From positions 1-64,000 of the forward strand of contig NZ_JAJAUZ010000037.1 of assembly GCF_020532645.1 (NCBI RefSeq): DNA of 64,000 bases. Reading direction: 5' to 3'. The DNA comes from Streptomyces bambusae (GTDB lineage: Bacteria; Actinomycetota; Actinomycetes; Streptomycetales; Streptomycetaceae). Positions 60,003 through 64,000 of the stretch are shown here, one piece after another. Within the stretch, counting starts at the first letter, position 1. Each line of letters starts with the position of its first letter. The notes below the pieces were generated by a model. The model made no database searches and had not been told where the DNA came from. It saw nothing but the letters and a program-made list of their open reading frames with translations. Position numbers and translations under genes: made by a program.

Positions 60003-63000
60003 CTACTCCTGGCGGCCGGTGTAGAAGGCCACGGTGAGGTCCTTCACGAGCGCCTTGCGTTCGTAGTCGTCGAGTTCGACGATGCCGCGGCTGGTGAGCC
60101 GGCGGATGGTGTCGTCGACCGCGTCGACCACCGAACTCAGCACGCTGTCACGGTGCTTGGCGTCGATGGCGGCGACCCGGCGGCGCTGCATCGCGGCCGC
60201 GACCTCGGGGGCGTACTCGATGCGGGTGGGCTGGGCGGAGTACACGTCGATGCCGACGGCCGCGGTCTCCGCGGCGAGCATCCGGGTGAGGGCGTCTCCG
60301 ACGGCCTCGGCGTCGCGCAAGGTGGGCGCGTCCTCGTGGAAGGCGTCCGCCGGAAGCTGCGACAGCACCCGGGCGAGGGCCGACTCGACCTGTTCGACGA
60401 GGTACGCCGTGTGGTCCTCGACGGCGAGCGTGGCACGGGCGGTGTCCCGGACCCGCCACACGACCTGGACCACGACCCGGAGGGCGAGGCCCCCGGCGTC
60501 CACGGCCGGCACGGGATCGCTGCGCCAGTGCCGCAGGCGTACGTCGACGCGGCGGCGCAGCAGCAGGGGGCTGACCCAGAGCAGGCCGGTACGGCGGACG
60601 GTGCCGCGGTAGCGGCCGAACAGGGTCAGCACCCAGGCGTGGCCGACCCGGCCGCGGCCGAGCCCGCCGAGGGCGAGCAGCGCGATCACGCCGAGGACGA
60701 CGAACGCGGTCCAGTCGAGCACGCCGAGCGCGTCGTGTGGCCGGACCGTCAGACCGAGCGCCCGCTCGACCCGCCCGGGCCACGCCCCGGCCCACCCGAG
60801 CACCCCCAGCCCACCGGCCACGGCCACTCCCCCGGCCAGGACCGCCACCCACCCGGGCAGCACCGGCCCCGGCCGCTCCCGCACCTGGGGGTCGGCGGGG
60901 GCTGCGGGGCGGGGGGCGGCGCCGGGTCCGGTCCGGCGGGCGCCGTCGGGTGCGGAGCCGCGAACGGGCTGCGGGCCGCGGTCGGGTGCGGCATCCCGGC
61001 CGGACCGTGGGCGGCCGTCAGGCACGGCGCCCAGGCCGGGCTGCGGACCGCCTTCGGGTCCGGGCGCGCGGCCGGGGCGCGGGCCGGTCACCGGGAACGG
61101 GACCGCAGGCAGCGGCACGCTGCCCGCCGGGGCCCCGGACCCGTCCCGGAACATCAGGTGGACGGGGATCTCCCCGGCACCGGCCCTCCGCCGCACCCGC
61201 CGGTTCGGCCCGGGCACCCCGTACGCCCGCACGAGCGGCATGGGGACGACGGGCAGATCCTGCGTGTCGTCCTCGGCAACGGGCCACAGGGCCGTGACCC
61301 GCGTGTCATCTTCGGCGACAGGTCGCAGGGCCATGACCTGCGCGTCGTCCTCAGCGACTGCGCCCGGGGCGCCGACCTGCGCGTCATCGGTGGCCGGGGC
61401 CCCCTGCGCACTGTCGATCAGCGGGATGACCTGGGTGTCGTCCGGTGCAGGACGATGCCGCACCACCACCTCGCCTGAGAGGTCGTCGGGCACCGGGGCC
61501 CCACCCCGCCCGGCCTCCGCCGGCCCACCGGCAACGCCTTCGGCCCCCCCGTCGGGCCCGGCGCTCCACCCGGGCGCCACCTGGTCGGGCGCGGCCGGGT
61601 CCGCCGGTGCCGGGGCGTGGGGCCCGGGCGCGGCGGTGGGATCGGCGGACGCCGGGGCGGCCGCCCGCGCCACGGGGTGCGGCTCGGGGGTGGCTGCTGG
61701 ACCGGCCGATGCCGCCGGCCGTGCCGGGGCGTGGGGCCCGGGCGTGACGGCACGGCTCACCGGAGCGTCCGGGCGTGCCGGGGTACGGGATCCGGGTGCG
61801 GCGGCGGGGCCGGCGGGCGGCGCTTCCCCGGCCGTCGCGGTGCCGTTCGGGCCACCGGCGTGCGGGCGCGGCGGGGCTTCCCCGGGTTCCGGCGTCGCGC
61901 CTGCCCGGGGCGCAGTTCCCGTGGGCGGGTGAACGGCGTTACGGGCTGTCGGCGGGGACGCGGTTTCCGCGGCGAGGGGTTCTCGCGGCTGGGCCACCAA
62001 CGGCGGCGCGCCGGGCGCCCGTTCCGGGCCGACGGAGGGGCGCGGCGTGGCCGCCGCGGGCAGGCCGATCCGCAGGCGGCCGCCGTCGGACCGGACCGGC
62101 AGTGGGTCGGAGACCGGCGCCGTGAGGGCGAGGGCGCCGCCTTCCTGCTTACCGCCTGTTGCCGGCCGGGCCCGGCCGGGACCGGTGCCCGCCACGGCCT
62201 GACGCCGGGCCGGCGCCGCCCCCTGACTCGGGTGCCTGTGCCACAGCCCCGTTTCCCGGCCAGGAGCCGGAGCGGGGACCTCCCCCCGGGCCGGGGCCGG
62301 AGCCGGGTCGTACGCCGCACCTCGAACCGGGGTCCCGGCCGGAGCCGGGGCCGCAGCCGGGTCCACGGCCGGGGCCGGGGCCGCAGCCAGGTCCATGGCC
62401 GGGGCCGGGGCCGGGTCCAGGGCCGAGGCCAAGGCCGGAGCCGGGTCCAAGGCCGAGGCCAAGGCCGGAGCCGGGTCCAAGGCCGAGGCCAAGGCCGGAG
62501 CCGGGTCCACGGCCGGAGCCGAGTCCAGGGCCGAGGCCAAGGCCGGAGCCGGGTCCACGGCCGGAGCCGAGTCCAGGGCCGAGGCCAAGGCCGGAGCCGA
62601 GTCGTGGACCGCCCTCGGAACCGGCGTCGGAGCCGGGGCCGGGGCCGGGGCCGCGTCCAGGGCCAAGGCCGGGGCCAGAGCCGGAGCCAGGCCCGGGGCC
62701 GGGGCCGCCCCCCGGACCGAGGCCGAGGCCGGGGCAGGAGCCGGGGCCGAAGCCTGGGGCGTGTGCTGGACCAGGCGCTGGGAGGGGTCGGGGTCCAGGT
62801 GTTGGGCGAGGTCCGGGCCAGGAGCGAGGTCGAGGACCGAGGCCGGACCCAGGTACGGGGCCGGAGCCAGGTCCACGGCCGAAACCGGAGCCGGGTCGTG
62901 GGCAACCCCCGGGGCCGGGGCCGGAGCCGGGCCCAGGGGCAGTCCCGCCCCCGAAGCCGGGTCCGGATGCCGGGCCAGGTCCAGCCCCGGGGTCAGGGCC

Positions 63001-63209
63001 GAGGCCGGGGCCAGGGCAGGGGTCGGTCCCGAGGCCGGGGCCAGGTACTGGTCCTGGGCCGGCGCCGGGGTCTGGTCCTGGCTCGGGGCCAGGTCCCGGT
63101 CCTGCGTCAGGGGCAGGTCCTGGGCCGGGGGGTGGCTCATCTGCGGGGTGGGGGGCTCGGGGTTCGGGGGGAGGTAGAGGGTGCCGGTGGTGGTGTGGGT
63201 GGGGTGCAC
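60003..63209 (-). CDS. SPFH/band-7 membrane protein with a very long Ala/Pro-rich N-terminal region
   Basis: The 1068-residue protein starts at GTG 63209, chosen because GGAGG stands 6 bases upstream and the preceding gene stops 12 bases away. Residues 1 to about 760 are low-complexity Ala/Pro/Asp, with decapeptide repeats ALASALDPAP near 200-265. Two membrane helices follow (784-806 VLPGWVAVLAGGVAVAGGL; 831-851 WTAFVVLGVIALLALGG), then the SPFH domain (about 855-1010; DPVPAVDAGGLALRVVVQVV, VEQVESALARVLSQLP, IDVYSAQPTRIEYAPEVAAA). SPFH proteins form membrane microdomain scaffolds. Family members in Streptomyces are usually far shorter. Confidence 0.8.
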   Translation of the reverse strand: MHPTHTTTGTLYLPPNPEPPTPQMSHPPAQDLPLTQDRDLAPSQDQTPAPAQDQYLAPASGPTPALAPASALTPGLDLARHPDPASGAGLPLGPAPAPAPGVAHDPAPVSAVDLAPAPYLGPASVLDLAPGPDLAQHLDPDPSQRLVQHTPQASAPAPAPASASVRGAAPAPGLAPALAPALALDAAPAPAPAPTPVPRAVHDSAPALASALDSAPAVDPAPALASALDSAPAVDPAPALASALDPAPALASALDPAPALASALDPAPAPAMDLAAAPAPAVDPAAAPAPAGTPVRGAAYDPAPAPARGEVPAPAPGRETGLWHRHPSQGAAPARRQAVAGTGPGRARPATGGKQEGGALALTAPVSDPLPVRSDGGRLRIGLPAAATPRPSVGPERAPGAPPLVAQPREPLAAETASPPTARNAVHPPTGTAPRAGATPEPGEAPPRPHAGGPNGTATAGEAPPAGPAAAPGSRTPARPDAPVSRAVTPGPHAPARPAASAGPAATPEPHPVARAAAPASADPTAAPGPHAPAPADPAAPDQVAPGWSAGPDGGAEGVAGGPAEAGRGGAPVPDDLSGEVVVRHRPAPDDTQVIPLIDSAQGAPATDDAQVGAPGAVAEDDAQVMALRPVAEDDTRVTALWPVAEDDTQDLPVVPMPLVRAYGVPGPNRRVRRRAGAGEIPVHLMFRDGSGAPAGSVPLPAVPFPVTGPRPGRAPGPEGGPQPGLGAVPDGRPRSGRDAAPDRGPQPVRGSAPDGARRTGPGAAPRPAAPADPQVRERPGPVLPGWVAVLAGGVAVAGGLGVLGWAGAWPGRVERALGLTVRPHDALGVLDWTAFVVLGVIALLALGGLGRGRVGHAWVLTLFGRYRGTVRRTGLLWVSPLLLRRRVDVRLRHWRSDPVPAVDAGGLALRVVVQVVWRVRDTARATLAVEDHTAYLVEQVESALARVLSQLPADAFHEDAPTLRDAEAVGDALTRMLAAETAAVGIDVYSAQPTRIEYAPEVAAAMQRRRVAAIDAKHRDSVLSSVVDAVDDTIRRLTSRGIVELDDYERKALVKDLTVAFYTGRQE
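62413..62598 (-). repeat. In-frame tandem repeats in the SPFH gene
   Basis: Three 30-bp units (62413-62502) and two 48-bp units (62503-62598) lie head to tail. The longer unit is the shorter one plus 18 bases. All are multiples of 3 and encode ALASALDPAP and ALASALDSAPAVDPAP types. Confidence 0.92.
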
Positions 63210-63220
63210 GGTTGCCTCCG

Positions 63221-64000
63221 TCAGGCGAAGAGACGTCGCCAGGTTTCGGGGCCGGGGTGGCCGTCTGCTGCGGAACCGCGCCAGCCCTGGGCGCGTTGGA
63301 AGGCCTCCACGTTCCGGCGGTCCGCCTCGGTCCAGGCGGGGCCGGGGCCCGTGGTGTAGTGCTTGCCGAAGCCCTTGGCCTGCAGGCGGCGTCCGAGGGC
63401 CGTGATCGCCGCGTGCGACTGCCCGGGCCGGAACACCGCCGCACCGGGGTACGCGGGGCCGGCACCGGGGAGCCTCCCGGGCAGGCCCGCCGGCCCCGGC
63501 CGCGCGGGCGCGCTCCCGGGCGCAGGCAGCGGCCGCCCCGGCACGGTCACCGGCGTGACCGGGGTGCCCGCCGCCGGCGGGATGTTGCGGCCCTGGTTGC
63601 GGACGAGGAGGCGCCAGGTGGCAGGGCCGGGCAGGCCGTCTGCGGCGGTGCCGCGCCAGCCCTGGGCGCGTTGGAAGGCCTGGGTGGCCAGCCGGTCCGC
63701 GTCCTTCCAGCGGGAGCTGGGCCCGGAGGGGTAGAAGCGGGCCCCGCCGCGCCCGATCAGCAGCCGCCCCAGCCGCGCGACCTGCGCGTTGTCCGCGCCC
63801 GGCCCGAACGCGTACCGCCCCGGGTAGGCGGCCGACGCCCCCGGCCCCGGCATCGGCTCGGCCGCCGGCGGCTCGTCGGTGATCCCGCCGGTGACGCCGT
63901 TGTAGCGGTACGGCAGGTACTTGTCGGCGTTCTTCCAGTAGCCGTACGGGGTCGCCAGCCGGCGCGTCTCCGGCGGGGTCTGCTCGTACGCCAGGTACTG
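63221..64000 (-). CDS. Protein with two C-terminal peptidoglycan-binding-like repeats (5' part outside window)
   Basis: The frame is open from 64000 to the TGA at 63221, at least 259 residues, with no start in the window before the ATG at 63853, which lies in a linker. Visible are an N-terminal domain end (QTPPETRRLATPYGYWKNAD, KYLPYRYNGVTGG), then two copies of an actinobacterial peptidoglycan-binding repeat, each ending AFQRAQGWRG-x-AADG-x-PGP-x-TWR, joined by a Pro-rich linker. The family occurs at the ends of secreted cell-wall enzymes. The catalytic part, if any, is not in view. It precedes the SPFH gene by 11 bases and is co-transcribed with it. Confidence 0.75.
   Translation of the reverse strand, partial: QYLAYEQTPPETRRLATPYGYWKNADKYLPYRYNGVTGGITDEPPAAEPMPGPGASAAYPGRYAFGPGADNAQVARLGRLLIGRGGARFYPSGPSSRWKDADRLATQAFQRAQGWRGTAADGLPGPATWRLLVRNQGRNIPPAAGTPVTPVTVPGRPLPAPGSAPARPGPAGLPGRLPGAGPAYPGAAVFRPGQSHAAITALGRRLQAKGFGKHYTTGPGPAWTEADRRNVEAFQRAQGWRGSAADGHPGPETWRRLFA

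Noticed and set aside
62413..62598. Repeat tract as a possible replication origin or iteron array
   Set aside because: Units are in frame inside a coding sequence and lack AT-rich stretches or DnaA boxes.
61617..63359. 580-codon plus-strand frame opposite the SPFH gene repeats
   Set aside because: Consists of Arg/Gly repeats from the opposite strand of the Ala/Pro repeat tract; no ribosome site or domain was seen.

Overview
This is a high-GC actinobacterial chromosome segment, almost certainly from a Streptomyces. Codon third positions are nearly all G or C, intergenic regions are short, TTA leucine codons are almost absent, and many GTG/TTG starts overlap the preceding stop codon. Gene content and order match, from memory, the S. 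coelicolor chromosome core around SCO2770-SCO2838: leucine catabolism, desferrioxamine, glmS, adpA, orn, ceb, cdgA, chitin genes. No search could be run, so synteny claims are recollection. I saw no insertion sequence, prophage or CRISPR array.

Layout. 0-8 kb: the end of a PucR-type regulator, a secreted serine hydrolase, a small secreted protein, an IclR regulator divergent from an acyl-CoA dehydrogenase/TesB pair, a DUF4253 protein, a phosphatase-like protein and a TetR regulator. 8.1-13.9 kb: an acyl-CoA carboxylase (two subunits), HMG-CoA lyase and acyl-CoA dehydrogenase operon that fits leucine/isovaleryl-CoA degradation. It is divergent from the TetR gene across two copies of a 16-bp operator. 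13.9-21.4 kb: the desferrioxamine locus desEF-desABCD with two iron boxes. 21.4-25.5 kb: GH20 N-acetylhexosaminidase with a DasR-like site, a small unknown protein, and glmS. 25.5-29.6 kb: an acetate-type transporter, a universal stress protein, a small membrane protein, adpA and orn. 29.7-35.5 kb: tRNA-His and the cellobiose/cellotriose system cebR-cebEFG-bglC with a 20-bp CebR palindrome.

35.5-42.2 kb: a DsbB-like membrane protein with a 54-residue partner, a two-component system, a secreted protein, a spermidine-synthase-like methyltransferase-fold protein, and an XRE/TPR-type regulator. 42.3-47.3 kb holds the most interesting locus: a fully overlapping three-gene operon encoding a RecB/Cas4-like nuclease with a four-cysteine (probable 4Fe-4S) signature, a 521-residue protein of unknown fold, and a small superfamily 1 helicase. 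It lies downstream of, and overlaps, a PAP2-type membrane phosphatase gene. Just beyond the helicase stop codon lies a second copy of that gene's last 78 bp, differing only at synonymous sites.

47.3-64 kb: a phosphoglycerate-mutase-like phosphatase, small proteins, tRNA-Lys, an M6-type protease, cdgA (c-di-GMP enzyme), a GH18 chitinase, a flavin monooxygenase-like protein, an IclR regulator carrying the only TTA codon I found, a second identical tRNA-Lys in inverted orientation, a FadD-like ligase, an AA10 chitin LPMO, an SPFH protein with a very long Ala/Pro repeat region, and a peptidoglycan-binding protein that runs off the end.

The genes link together in three ways. Chitin and N-acetylglucosamine use (GH20, GH18, LPMO) shares DasR-like sites. 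Cellulose oligosaccharide uptake is under CebR. Development and secondary metabolism are represented by AdpA, CdgA and the TTA-containing IclR gene.
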